A stretch of DNA of 29,950 bases from JAFGHJ01 sp964534175 (lineage in GTDB: Bacteria; Hydrothermota; UBA3072). Position 1 is the first letter of the stretch. Each line of letters begins with the position of its first letter. The stretch is taken from contig CAZHNS010000027.1 of NCBI GenBank assembly GCA_964534175.1, positions 1-29,950 on the forward strand, written 5' to 3'. Shown piece after piece: positions 1 through 8,537 of this stretch. The notes under the pieces were generated by a model. The model did no database searches and was not told where the DNA came from. It worked only from the letters and a program-made list of their open reading frames with translations. A program made the position numbers and the translations under genes.

Positions 1-53
1 AGAGCACTGGACTGTGGCTCCAGGGGTTGGGGGTTCGAATCCCCTCATTCACC
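1..53 (+). tRNA. tRNA-His (GTG), 5' end cut by window edge
   Basis: The visible part begins in the 3' strand of the D stem (AGAGC). It has an anticodon arm CTGGA-CTGTGGC-TCCAG with anticodon GTG, and a T arm GGGGG-TTCGAAT-CCCCT. The 3' acceptor strand CATTCAC is followed by discriminator C73, which is the base expected for tRNA-His because it pairs with the extra G-1. The next bases are CAA, so the CCA end is not encoded. About 20 bases of the 5' half lie outside the window. Confidence 0.92.
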
Positions 54-59
54 CAATAT

Positions 60-132
60 GCGTCAGTAGCTCAGTTGGTAGAGCAGCGGACTCTTAATCC
101 GCGGGTCGGGGGTTCGAAGCCTCCCTGACGCA
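60..132 (+). tRNA. tRNA-Lys (CTT)
   Basis: This is a complete 73-base cloverleaf. The acceptor stem GCGTCAG pairs with CTGACGC, the anticodon stem GCGGA/TCCGC encloses loop CTCTTAA with anticodon CTT, and the T arm is GGGGG-TTCGAAG-CCTCC. The discriminator is A and CCA is not encoded. It lies 6 bases after tRNA-His, so the two are probably cotranscribed. A run of eight T (134-141) directly after the gene is likely where transcription ends or is processed. Confidence 0.96.
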
Positions 133-153
133 ATTTTTTTTAAAAAGCAAAAA

Positions 154-177
154 CACGAAGAACACCAAGACACAAAG
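154..177. repeat. degenerate CACAAAG-type dispersed repeat, copy 1
   Basis: The stretch is built from repeated CACGAAG / CACCAAG / CACAAAG units with a period of 8-9 bases. A second copy of the same character is at 18904-18930, and a short fragment (ACACAAAGAAAG) is near 15297. All are intergenic. From general knowledge, ACAAAG-rich dispersed intergenic repeats occur in many environmental bacterial genomes; the origin here is not shown by the sequence. Confidence 0.4.
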
Positions 178-269
178 AAGGAAAAGATTTTAAGGTTGTT
201 ATTGGTGTCTTTGTATATTTATATCAATTGAATAAAGTCTTTACTGAGATTGATAAATTAGGAGGGGGA

Positions 270-716
270 ATGGAGCTAAAAGACTATATAGATAAAAATT
301 TAATCTTTGTTTTTAAGAAAAAAAAGAAGAAAAAAGTCCTGAACGATTTAATAGATTTAATCTGTAAAAACAAAGAATTTGATAATAAAAAAGAAATAAA
401 AGATGCTATTTTTTACAGGGAGCAACTGATGAGTACAGGTATCGGGCTCGGTATAGGTGTTCCGCACATAAGAATTAAAGGAATAAAAGACTTAATTGTA
501 GCTGTTGGTGTTGACAAACAGGGTATCGCAGACTACGAAACTATTGATAATATACCTGTTAAAATAGTAGTAATGATAGTTGCTGGCGAAAAGGAACATA
601 AGCTATACATTAAATTTCTTTCTCTTGTCGTCTCAAAACTGAAAAACAATGAAATCAGAGAAAAAATAATCAAGGCCGAAAACGAAGAGGAAATTTATAA
701 AATTCTAAGCTCCTGA
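270..716 (+). CDS. PTS EIIA type-2 (PtsN/fructose-type) domain protein
   Basis: A 148-residue single-domain protein of the PTS EIIA-2 (PtsN-like) family. Such proteins take a phosphate on a histidine from the PTS chain and act either in sugar transport or, as PtsN does, as regulators of potassium and other ion transport. The expected phospho-histidine lies in GIGVPH (H66 from this start), followed by a basic residue as in the family. An upstream in-frame TTG at 228 is possible, but the ATG at 270 has AGGAGG at 260-265 just ahead and gives the usual family N-terminus (MELKDYIDKNLI). A lysine run at residues 16-22 is coded by an A-rich tract. The antiporter gene follows after 7 bases. No EI, HPr or EIIBC gene is in the window, so a regulatory role on the antiporter is the more likely inference. 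Confidence 0.85.
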   Translation: MELKDYIDKNLIFVFKKKKKKKVLNDLIDLICKNKEFDNKKEIKDAIFYREQLMSTGIGLGIGVPHIRIKGIKDLIVAVGVDKQGIADYETIDNIPVKIVVMIVAGEKEHKLYIKFLSLVVSKLKNNEIREKIIKAENEEEIYKILSS

Positions 717-723
717 AAATAAA

Positions 724-2382
724 ATGACGATTGAATTAGAATTAGACATTTTAATACTTATAGGTTTGACTGTCTTGTTGGGAACGGTCGGATCTCGCCT
801 GTTCAAAAAATTCAGGATACCTCAGGTTATAGCTTATATTATAATTGGTTTTTTTCTTGGAGATTCTGTTTTAGGAGTCATAAACAAACAGATGCTTTCC
901 TCATTTTCTTTTTTTAATATTTTTGTACTGGGAGTTACAGGCTTTCTAATTGGAGGAGAGTTAAAAAAAGCGATTTTTGAAAAATATGGAAAACAATTTA
1001 TCAACATATTACTTTCGGAGGGACTTCTTGCTTTTATTCTTGTCACTCTTTTTGTAGTTTTAATAGGTAATTTGTTTTTTGGCAATTCTCACTTTACTTG
1101 GGCTCTGGGTTTATTACTCGGATCAATTGCAGCGGCAACAGCTCCAGCCGCAACAACAGATGTCCTCTGGGAATACAAGACCCGAGGACCTTTGACCACA
1201 ACCATTTTAGGAATAGTAGGGTTGGATGACGGATTGGGGCTTGTTTTATTTGCCGTGGCCTCAAGCATTACGTTTGCAATTACAGGTACAAGAACACAGG
1301 CAATATCATCGATGGTTTTCCATATCTTATACGACATTGGCAGTGCCGTTGGAATAGGCGTCTTCGGAGGGCTCCTTTTATCTTTGATTGTAAAAAAAAT
1401 TAATGACGAATACGGAGTAATAACTTTTTCTCTTGGAATTCTAATCTTAATCCTTGGCATTTCGAATTTATTTAAATCCGATATACTATTAGCGGCTATG
1501 ACCGCAGGAATCTTTATAACAAATTTTATTCCGAGAAAAAGTAAGGAGGTTTTTGCATTAACGAACGAAGTGATGCCAATTCCTTATATACTTTTCTTTG
1601 CTTTTTTCGGAGCCCAGTTAAACCTGAAGAACCTGACTGTACCGATAATACTTATTGCCGTAGTATATCTAATTGGTAGAACTGCAGGCAAAGGACTCGG
1701 AGCTAATTTAGGTGCTAGAATATCAAAGGCTCCTATAACGGTCCAGAAATACCTACCCTGGTGCCTGTTCAGTCAGGCGGGTGTGGCTATAGGTTTGTCT
1801 ATACTTGCAAGTGAACGTTTCCCTGGAGAGATAGGTAGTGCAATAGTCGTAATCGTAACCGCCACAACCTTCATTGTCCAAATCATTGGACCTTTGACTA
1901 TGCGAATCGCAATAACTAAAGCAGGCGAAGCAGGTTTAAATATTACCGAAGAAGATATAATCAGAGAAAGTAAAGTAAAGGACATTATGGACGAAAATAT
2001 TCCTCTCATATATGAAAATATGTCTTTATCAGAGATACTGAAAACTTTTAGCGAAACCGATAATCTTTATTATCCTGTAGTGGATAAAAGAAGGAAATTG
2101 CTTGGAGTCATTACAGTAGATCACATAAAAAACTCCCTGACAACAAGTGGATTGGATACATTCCTTCTGGCTCACGACCTAATGGAACCAGTCATCGCAA
2201 AAGTTTCAGCTTCCTTACCGATGAGGGAAGCGCAGGAAATATTAAGCCGGTATAATCTTGAATATCTGCCAGTTGTTTCCGTAGGCGATGAAGTTATAGG
2301 TTTTCTGGAAATGAGACAAATATCCAGAAAAATTTCCACAAAATTAATTGAATTGCAAAAACAAGCCGAGTCCCTGGGATAA
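724..2382 (+). CDS. CPA-type cation/proton antiporter with C-terminal CBS pair
   Basis: A 552-residue integral membrane protein. Residues about 1-395 form some 12 hydrophobic helices of the Na+(K+)/H+ exchanger fold. Residues about 418-537 form two CBS domains (LLGVITVDHI in the first, VIGFLEMRQI in the second). The ion-binding pair D168-D169 in GLDDG matches the two-aspartate motif of electrogenic exchangers, and ATAPAATTDV (residues 138-147) matches the preceding discontinuous helix of this fold. CBS pairs usually bind adenine nucleotides and gate transport. Together with the preceding EIIA gene this suggests an antiporter tuned by both phosphorylation state and nucleotides; that combination is inference. 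No strong terminator follows; the next promoter starts 17 bases downstream. The transported cation (Na+ or K+) cannot be decided. Confidence 0.88.
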   Translation: MTIELELDILILIGLTVLLGTVGSRLFKKFRIPQVIAYIIIGFFLGDSVLGVINKQMLSSFSFFNIFVLGVTGFLIGGELKKAIFEKYGKQFINILLSEGLLAFILVTLFVVLIGNLFFGNSHFTWALGLLLGSIAAATAPAATTDVLWEYKTRGPLTTTILGIVGLDDGLGLVLFAVASSITFAITGTRTQAISSMVFHILYDIGSAVGIGVFGGLLLSLIVKKINDEYGVITFSLGILILILGISNLFKSDILLAAMTAGIFITNFIPRKSKEVFALTNEVMPIPYILFFAFFGAQLNLKNLTVPIILIAVVYLIGRTAGKGLGANLGARISKAPITVQKYLPWCLFSQAGVAIGLSILASERFPGEIGSAIVVIVTATTFIVQIIGPLTMRIAITKAGEAGLNITEEDIIRESKVKDIMDENIPLIYENMSLSEILKTFSETDNLYYPVVDKRRKLLGVITVDHIKNSLTTSGLDTFLLAHDLMEPVIAKVSASLPMREAQEILSRYNLEYLPVVSVGDEVIGFLEMRQISRKISTKLIELQKQAESLG

Positions 2383-2398
2383 GAAAACCCCTTAAGTC

Positions 2399-2426
2399 TT
2401 GATTTTTTCTTATTGTTTTGTATAAT
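2399..2426 (+). promoter_or_regulatory. predicted sigma-70-type promoter of the symporter-gal operon
   Basis: TTGATT at 2399-2404 and a perfect TATAAT at 2421-2426 are separated by 16 bases. Transcription would start near 2432, leaving a leader of about 55 bases before the GTG start at 2488. A second TTGACA at 2436-2441 lacks a good -10 box. Confidence 0.6.
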
Positions 2427-2487
2427 AAAAAAAGTTTGACATTTGTGTTTTATAGTTTTTTTAGAAAAGTTTTAAAGGAGGTGAATT

Positions 2488-4038
2488 GTGGAACTTATTA
2501 GAGGGTTTGATTTAACCGTTATAATTATCTATCTCGCCGCGATACCACTTTTCGGTATTTTCTTTAAAAGATATGTGCATACTGAACAGGACTATTTCTT
2601 GGCCGGTAGAATGTTGCCGTTCTGGGTGATTGGAATGTCTCTTATAGGAACAAACATAGGTGCATACGATTATGTGGGTGCTGCCGGAGGCGCTTACCGT
2701 TTCGGATTAGCTCAGGCAAATTACGAATGGCTTGGGGCAATTCCGGCTATGATTCTCTCAGCAATGTTATTTATCCCTTTTTACTGGAGAAGCGGTGCCT
2801 ATACTGTGCCTGAATATTTAGGAAAGAGATATAGCACTCCTGTAAGGACCATTGAAGCTATTCTGTGGTTTTTCTTTCTCGCAGCTGTTCTTGGAGTCTT
2901 CTTCTGGGCAAGTGGTATTATGTTGAATACTTATTTGGGTTGGCCTATAAGATTAAGCATAATTATTGTCGCTGCAGTAGTTGCAATTTACACTGTTACA
3001 GGCGGACTCGCGGCTGTTGCAATGACAGACGTTGTCCAGATGCTTGTAATGCTTGTAGGCGGGCTTGCGGTAATGGTAATTGGATTTAATCTGACAGGTG
3101 GTTGGAGCGGTCTGGTAAATATGATAAAGCCATTACATCCACAGCATTTCCAACTATTTCAGCCTCTCGATAGTCCTGATTTTCCGTGGCTTGGAATAAT
3201 TCTCGGGTTAGGTCTTGTGCTATCTCCTGCCTGGTGGTGTTGTCATCAGGCTATTATCCAGAGAACTCTCGGCGCAAAAAGCGAGTGGGACGCGAAAGCA
3301 TCCATGATGGGAGCGGCATTTCTTAAGATGTTTGTTCCTCTCCTGGTAGTACTTCCCGGCTTTTTCGCTCTTGCGCTTTGCACTGACCCCACCCAAATAA
3401 CAAACCCGGATCAAGCTTTTCCATGGGTTATGCGCAATTTATTACCTGTGGGCTTAAGCGGACTGGTATTTGCAGGATTTATCGCGGCTTTACTTTCATC
3501 GATGGACTCTACGATTAACTCGACCGCAGCATTGTTCACCAGAGATATCTATCAGAAATTCATTATAAAGAATGCTTCGGATAAACACTATTTACTTTTA
3601 GGCAGAATAATAACTTTAGCTCTTGTGGGATTCGGAATATGGTTCGCGCCTTATACTGAACGTTTCCCAGGTATATACAGGGCTATGCAGGAGCTTTTAA
3701 CTATATTCCAGGGACCGACTTTCGCAACAGTATTGCTTGGTGTTGCATGGAAAAGAGCAAATAAATGGGGAGCGTTAACCGGACTCATCGGAGGAGTTAT
3801 TGTATCACTCTCACTTGCAAAGATATGGCAACCAATGATGAATTTACCAAGAACAGGATTAAACTTCCTGTACGTTGCCTGGTGGTCGTTCGTCGCAGCT
3901 TTAATATTAAACATCATAGTTAGCCTTTTAACCAAACCCGAACCTCTCGAAAAAATAAGAGGACTTGTTTACGGTTTAGTCTTAGATGATTCTTCAACTC
4001 AGGAAGCTCTAAGAAAAAGAGCAGAAGGGGGTAAATAA
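2488..4038 (+). CDS. SSS-family sodium/solute symporter, SGLT-like
   Basis: A 516-residue polytopic membrane protein of the solute:sodium symporter (SLC5/SSSF) family. The GTG start is preceded by AAAGGAGGTG at 2474-2483, which fixes it. The core motif FIAALLSSMDST (residues 331-342) carries the paired serines of the Na2 sodium site. Glu80 in NYEW aligns with the sugar-contacting Glu88 of Vibrio SGLT (SYEW), but the position of its Asn260 reads His253 here (CCHQ), so the substrate may not be identical. The gene begins an operon that ends in galT-galK, which makes galactose or a galactoside the most likely substrate. The two following small membrane genes overlap by one base at each junction and are probably part of the same transport unit. 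Confidence 0.88.
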   Translation: MELIRGFDLTVIIIYLAAIPLFGIFFKRYVHTEQDYFLAGRMLPFWVIGMSLIGTNIGAYDYVGAAGGAYRFGLAQANYEWLGAIPAMILSAMLFIPFYWRSGAYTVPEYLGKRYSTPVRTIEAILWFFFLAAVLGVFFWASGIMLNTYLGWPIRLSIIIVAAVVAIYTVTGGLAAVAMTDVVQMLVMLVGGLAVMVIGFNLTGGWSGLVNMIKPLHPQHFQLFQPLDSPDFPWLGIILGLGLVLSPAWWCCHQAIIQRTLGAKSEWDAKASMMGAAFLKMFVPLLVVLPGFFALALCTDPTQITNPDQAFPWVMRNLLPVGLSGLVFAGFIAALLSSMDSTINSTAALFTRDIYQKFIIKNASDKHYLLLGRIITLALVGFGIWFAPYTERFPGIYRAMQELLTIFQGPTFATVLLGVAWKRANKWGALTGLIGGVIVSLSLAKIWQPMMNLPRTGLNFLYVAWWSFVAALILNIIVSLLTKPEPLEKIRGLVYGLVLDDSSTQEALRKRAEGGK

Positions 4039-4244
4039 TGGATTTGTCGAGAATTCCGTTATACTGGGGAGTTATCGTTACTGTAATTCTCTACGTTGGT
4101 ATTGGTCTCTGGGCAATCTTTCGTCCTAAACAATATGTATACGAAGGAGCTCCTAATAAAGCTCGTTGGAGAGATTTGAGAATCTGGGCTGTTATTCTAG
4201 TTATAATACAGATTATAATTCACATCGCCTGGGGAGGTAAATAA
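4038..4244 (+). CDS. small two-helix membrane protein next to the symporter
   Basis: A 68-residue protein with two hydrophobic segments (about residues 10-29 and 47-65) joined by a polar, positively charged stretch containing RPKQYVYEGAPNKARWRDLR. The ATG overlaps the symporter stop by one base (TAATG), a sign of translational coupling. No family is recognised. Its size, membrane nature and position suggest an accessory subunit of the symporter, comparable in principle to the small partner subunits known for some sodium symporters, but there is no direct evidence of an interaction. Confidence 0.75.
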   Translation: MDLSRIPLYWGVIVTVILYVGIGLWAIFRPKQYVYEGAPNKARWRDLRIWAVILVIIQIIIHIAWGGK

Positions 4245-4459
4245 TGGAAGATAAAAAAGAGATTTTTGAACCTTTACATGCCATTGGGCTTTTCTGGTCA
4301 ATATTTGGAATTATTGTTTTGGTCGGAATCTTCTTTAGTGCCACAAATTTGGGAAAGATAACTAACGGTGTTTGTGGCGCCATACTGCTTTTCTCAGGGG
4401 TAGGGGCATTTTTAAAGGGAAATTACAACAGGAAAAAAGCTTCCAGGGATAAAAAATAA
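4244..4459 (+). CDS. second small membrane protein next to the symporter
   Basis: A 71-residue protein with two hydrophobic helices (about residues 11-30 and 41-58) and a basic C-terminus rich in lysine. It again starts by a one-base TAATG overlap with the gene before it and has GGGGAGG at 4231-4237 as ribosome binding site. No family is recognised. Like its neighbour it is best read as a candidate accessory subunit of the symporter; the two proteins are not obviously related in sequence. Confidence 0.72.
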   Translation: MEDKKEIFEPLHAIGLFWSIFGIIVLVGIFFSATNLGKITNGVCGAILLFSGVGAFLKGNYNRKKASRDKK

Positions 4460-4463
4460 AAGA

Positions 4464-4991
4464 TTGAAATTTGTACAGCCGGTGATTTCCGAAGGGCAAG
4501 CTAGAGAAATCTTTTCCCAAAAAAGAAATACACTGCTTAGAAAAAAAGGCGAAATTGTAAGAATAGAATTAATAAATTTTCCCTATTACATTTTTGAAAT
4601 TACAGCGGAATCAAGAAGAGGGGAAAAGAAAAATTATGTTTCAGTCGATGGAATAAGAGGGACTTTTTCCTTTCTGGATTTTAAGAATGTTATTTTTTTA
4701 GATGAGGGAAAGAAGTCTTTTTATTTTGAAATAGAAGAAAGAGAAGCGAAAGAAATAGCCAGAACCGAATACAAAGGAGAAATATTGAAATCCGGTTTAA
4801 TCGAAAAGAACCCCGCAGAATTAAAAGAGATCAGTAAAGGAGAAAAAATATACTATCCCTTCTGGGTTTGTTATTATAAAAAGAGAAACAGATTCAATTT
4901 CGAAGCAATTGATGGGATAAGCGGTAAAAAGCAGGGCGTTCAGATGAATCCTGTTTTTATTCAAGCTTTAAATCAAAGAGAGAGCAGCTAA
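4464..4991 (+). CDS. uncharacterised soluble protein with two internal repeats
   Basis: A 175-residue protein without signal peptide or membrane segments. It appears to be a tandem duplication. The first copy has AREIF..., then NFPYYIFEI (38-46) and VSVDGIRG (59-66). The second has AKEIA (95-99), then YYPFWVCYY (130-138) and FEAIDGISG (146-154). No enzyme motif is visible and no family is recognised. The start is the weakest point: TTG at 4464 is the only early start codon in frame, and no strong ribosome binding site precedes it. It is cotranscribed with galT, whose ATG follows its stop directly, so a role linked to galactose metabolism or symporter function is possible but unproven. Confidence 0.7.
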   Translation: MKFVQPVISEGQAREIFSQKRNTLLRKKGEIVRIELINFPYYIFEITAESRRGEKKNYVSVDGIRGTFSFLDFKNVIFLDEGKKSFYFEIEEREAKEIARTEYKGEILKSGLIEKNPAELKEISKGEKIYYPFWVCYYKKRNRFNFEAIDGISGKKQGVQMNPVFIQALNQRESS

Positions 4992-5957
4992 ATGTACGAA
5001 TTGAGATGGAATCCTGTATTAAAATGGTGGGTAATGGTATCGAGTGAAAGACAAAATAGGCCGCTTACCCCGAAAGATTACTGCCCTTTCTGCCCCGATT
5101 CAGATAAGGTTCCGGATGAATATGATGTGCTGTCTTATGATAATGATTGGCCTATTTTAAGTCCTGTTCCTCCCGAAGTTACCCCTACCGGTTCTCCGGT
5201 TTTTAAAAACACGAAATCTTACGGTAAGTGTGAAGTTATACTTTATTCTCCTGAGCATGAAAGTTCACTGGGAGAACTTTCAGAAGGAAACATTGCAAAA
5301 TTAATAGAATTATGGGTGAAAAAATATATTGAACTTGGGAATGAAGACTTTGTAAAATATGTTTTTATATTTGAAAACAGAGGTGAAGAAGTTGGGGTGA
5401 CAATCGATCATCCCCACGGTCAGATTTACGGTTTTCCTTTTATCCCTAAAAAAATAGAACTTGAACTTTCTTCCTGCAGGGAATACTTCGACGCAAATAA
5501 TAAAAACCTCTATATTGAAATTTTGAAAGAGGAATTAAAGCAGAGAATAAGAGTTGTTGATGAAAACGATTCTTTTGTAACTTTTGTGCCTTACTTTGCG
5601 GATTATCCCTATCAGGTTTTTATTGTTCCGAGGGAAAAAAGGTTGTCTATTAATGAGCTAAACAGCGAAGAAAAAGTACTGTTTGGGCAATCTTTAAAAA
5701 GGATCGTTGCCACCTACGATAATTTGTTTAAAAGGGATTTTCCCTACATGATGTGTTTCCATCAAAAACCTACGGATGGGAAAGACTATTCTTATTACCA
5801 GTTTCACATCGAATTTTATCCTCCGCTTAGAAACGAGAAAACGCAGAAATTTAATGCCAGTTCCGAAACGGGTTCCTGGACACATGGGAATCCTACTTCT
5901 CCGGAAGATAAGGCGAAAGAGTTAAGAAAAAAAATGAAAGAGATTTATGGTAATTGA
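4992..5957 (+). CDS. galT: galactose-1-phosphate uridylyltransferase
   Basis: The enzyme exchanges UMP between UDP-glucose and galactose 1-phosphate in the Leloir pathway in the cytoplasm. Its 321 residues show the HIT-like GalT fold. The catalytic H-P-H motif is at residues 140-142 in DHPHGQIYG, with H142 as the nucleophile that carries UMP. The zinc ligands C31 and C34 (CPFC) and H89 (SPEHESSLGEL) correspond to C52, C55 and H115 of the Escherichia coli enzyme, and FHQKPT plus YQFHIEFYPP form the C-terminal half of the active site. The ATG follows the preceding stop without a gap, and galK overlaps its end by 11 bases. Confidence 0.95.
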   Translation: MYELRWNPVLKWWVMVSSERQNRPLTPKDYCPFCPDSDKVPDEYDVLSYDNDWPILSPVPPEVTPTGSPVFKNTKSYGKCEVILYSPEHESSLGELSEGNIAKLIELWVKKYIELGNEDFVKYVFIFENRGEEVGVTIDHPHGQIYGFPFIPKKIELELSSCREYFDANNKNLYIEILKEELKQRIRVVDENDSFVTFVPYFADYPYQVFIVPREKRLSINELNSEEKVLFGQSLKRIVATYDNLFKRDFPYMMCFHQKPTDGKDYSYYQFHIEFYPPLRNEKTQKFNASSETGSWTHGNPTSPEDKAKELRKKMKEIYGN

Positions 5958-7143
5958 CAAATTTTTACAGACAAGGGTTGCAAATCTTAAAAGAGAATTT
6001 AGGAAAACGTTTGCCAATACTAAAAACATTAAGGTTTTCAACGCCCCCGGAAGAGTAAACATTATAGGTGAACACACGGACTACAATGGAGGGTATGTTT
6101 TACCTATAGCCATAAACTTGAGTCTTCTTGCTGTTGTGAGTCAGAGAGAAGACTCCAAGCTTTATCTTAAATCGTTAAATTTTCCACAAAAATTTGTTGT
6201 GTCCCTAGACAATTTTCGATATCGTAAGAAAATGAATTGGGCGAACTATCCTCTTAGCGCAGCTTGGGCTCTGCAGCAAGAAGGTATTAGATTAAAAGGA
6301 GCGAATATAGTTTATGCAGGTAATATTCCTCTTGGAAGCGGACTTTCTTCTTCAGCCGCAATCGAAGTCCTTACAATGAAATGCTTGCTCGAGCTATCCG
6401 GAAAAACCCTTGAGGAGGAAAAAATTCCGATACTTTGCAGAAAAGGAGAAAATGAATTTATCGGCGTAAAAAGCGGAATAATGGATCAATATGTGATAAC
6501 TTTCGGTAAAAAAAATAATGCTTTATTTTTGAATTGCGAAACATTAGAGCGTAAGTTGATTCCTTTTTATGGCATGAATGATAAAGCCATAATAATAGGT
6601 AATACCAGAGTAAGAAGAGAACTTGTAAAATCGGCATATAACGAGAGATTAGCTGAGTGCAAGGAAGGTTTAGAACTACTTAAAAGTTATATAAAACGCG
6701 ATGACATAAAAAACTTATCTAATATAAAAAAAGAAGAATTTGAAGAACACAAAGATAAACTTCCTAAAGGCATAAAAAAAAGATGCGAGCATGTTATTTT
6801 CGAAAACGAAAGAGTAGAAAAAGCTGTAGATTTTTTAGAAAAAGGAGCCCCGGATGGATTAGGAAGACTAATGATACAGTCTCATAATTCGCTTAAAGAG
6901 TTGTATGAAGTAAGTTGCAGGGAGTTGGATATTATGGTGGACGCTTTTCTGAAATCGTATGGCGTTTATGGAGCGAGAATGACGGGAGCCGGGTTCGGCG
7001 GTTGCGTAATCGCATTAGTGGAAAGGGAATCGCAGTCTGAAATAATAAACAGAGTGAGCCAGGAATACGAGGATAGAACCAATATTAAAGGAGAATTCTA
7101 CATCTGCCGGATATCTGACGGCATTGAAAAAATAAAATTTTAA
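5947..7143 (+). CDS. galK: galactokinase
   Basis: A GHMP-family kinase of 398 residues that phosphorylates galactose at C1 with ATP, feeding galT. The galactokinase signature GRVNIIGEHTDYNGGY is at residues 35-50, the ATP-binding loop PLGSGLSSSAA at 128-138, the catalytic aspartate in GIMDQ (D180), and the third GHMP motif GARMTGAGFGGC near residue 340. The ATG lies within the end of galT (11-base overlap). The stop codon shares the palindrome TTAA with the stop of the converging aminotransferase gene. No terminator separates the two genes. Confidence 0.95.
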   Translation: MVIDKFLQTRVANLKREFRKTFANTKNIKVFNAPGRVNIIGEHTDYNGGYVLPIAINLSLLAVVSQREDSKLYLKSLNFPQKFVVSLDNFRYRKKMNWANYPLSAAWALQQEGIRLKGANIVYAGNIPLGSGLSSSAAIEVLTMKCLLELSGKTLEEEKIPILCRKGENEFIGVKSGIMDQYVITFGKKNNALFLNCETLERKLIPFYGMNDKAIIIGNTRVRRELVKSAYNERLAECKEGLELLKSYIKRDDIKNLSNIKKEEFEEHKDKLPKGIKKRCEHVIFENERVEKAVDFLEKGAPDGLGRLMIQSHNSLKELYEVSCRELDIMVDAFLKSYGVYGARMTGAGFGGCVIALVERESQSEIINRVSQEYEDRTNIKGEFYICRISDGIEKIKF

Positions 7144-8438
7144 CCCTTGAGTTCTCTTATCGATTTAGCCAGCGAATCGAAAAGTTTATCAAGTTTTTCA
7201 ATCCTTACTGAAGAAAAAGCAATTCTTAAGTCACTATTTCCTATAGAAATTGTTCCTATTCCATATTCTTTAAGTGCGTGTTCCCGGACTTTGTTGCTGT
7301 CTACATCTTTTAATCTTAAACACATAAAATAACCCGAATTGAAAGGATAAACATCCCATAAATTCCTATATTTTTCATCGTAGACTATTTCTTTTACTCT
7401 TTCTGCTCGGGACTTTAATTCTTTAAATTTTTGTTCTTTTTCCTTTTTGTAAGTACCTTCCCTCAGCACCTTCAGGAGTATAGACTGTGCAGGGTGAGAA
7501 CAATTGGAAATAGAACATCTAATAGAAGCGGCCGTTTTTGTCTCCATGGTATCGTATGCTTCTTTGTTTTGCTTGTAATCGCCAAATGTAAGGAATCCAA
7601 TTCTAAAGCCCCATGCGTAAAATTCTTTCGTGGAACCATCAAGTTTTACGGCTACCACGTTAGGATGTAATCCTACAAATTTGAAAAAAAATGAACCTTC
7701 AAGAAGATTATCTTCGAAGGAAAGTCCGTAATATGCATCATCGACCACAACTAGAATTTTTTTTCCCTTTTCAGCAAGCTCAAGAATAAGCTCTGTTATA
7801 GCGTTTGCTTCTTCTTTTGTTGGGGTGTAACCTGTAGGGTTATTTGGAAAATTAAAAAGTAGAATTACTTTTTCCCTATTGCAATCATCCAGGGCTTTTT
7901 TTAAAGCTTCAATATTAAATCCTTTAAGAGAAGAGTCAAAGAAATCGTAATTCATGATATTTGCTTTATATCTCACTTTGTAAATCAGATTGTAGTTTCC
8001 CCACAACATATTCGGTAGGTAAATTTCGTCTCCTTCGTCAATAAAAAGGTCGCCGATCAACATTAAGCCATTAGTAATAGCATGGGTTACGATCGGAAGG
8101 CTAACGTTTTTATCTACGAGCCCATTCTCTGAGATTATTTTTTCCCGCCACAGGTTTCTAAGCTCAGGAAGTCCGTAAGGAGTTGCATAAGGGAAAATTT
8201 CGGAGGGTTTTAAATTGTTGAAGTATTTATTTATCGAGGAAAAATGCATAGGGCCTCCGTCTTCCTTTGCTATACCGATTGTTGCATTACACTCATATGC
8301 ATGCAATTTTGCCTCGGCACTTTGAGAGATTATACCCTTCGGCATATATATCTCTTTCCCAAAATCGCTCAAAAGCGAAAAAATAACAGGTGATTTTTCC
8401 TTTAAAATATTATTCAATTCTTTTGCTATTTCATACAT
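7140..8438 (-). CDS. fold-type I aminotransferase (class I/II)
   Basis: A 432-residue PLP-dependent aminotransferase. The pyridoxal-binding lysine is K271 in GSTKEFYAWGFRIG, with the phosphate-contacting R279 eight residues on. NFPNNPTG (196-203) is the usual asparagine-proline loop and VVDDAYYG (231-238) the cofactor-ring aspartate region. The N-terminus is somewhat longer than in short aspartate aminotransferases. The amino acid substrate cannot be deduced and there are no pathway neighbours on this strand. The ATG is preceded by AAAGGAG at a good distance. Confidence 0.85.
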   Translation of the reverse strand: MYEIAKELNNILKEKSPVIFSLLSDFGKEIYMPKGIISQSAEAKLHAYECNATIGIAKEDGGPMHFSSINKYFNNLKPSEIFPYATPYGLPELRNLWREKIISENGLVDKNVSLPIVTHAITNGLMLIGDLFIDEGDEIYLPNMLWGNYNLIYKVRYKANIMNYDFFDSSLKGFNIEALKKALDDCNREKVILLFNFPNNPTGYTPTKEEANAITELILELAEKGKKILVVVDDAYYGLSFEDNLLEGSFFFKFVGLHPNVVAVKLDGSTKEFYAWGFRIGFLTFGDYKQNKEAYDTMETKTAASIRCSISNCSHPAQSILLKVLREGTYKKEKEQKFKELKSRAERVKEIVYDEKYRNLWDVYPFNSGYFMCLRLKDVDSNKVREHALKEYGIGTISIGNSDLRIAFSSVRIEKLDKLFDSLAKSIRELKG

Positions 8439-8537
8439 AACAACTCCTTTTTATTTTTACAATTATTTCAGGGGGGATTTTCTGATTTAAAATGCGTAAA
8501 GTCCTAAAAACTTAACAGACCATAAAACCCATATGAA

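Noticed and set aside
228..269. N-terminal extension of the EIIA gene from a TTG at 228
   Set aside because: The ATG at 270 has an AGGAGG site and gives the usual family start; the extension has no family match and no ribosome binding site.
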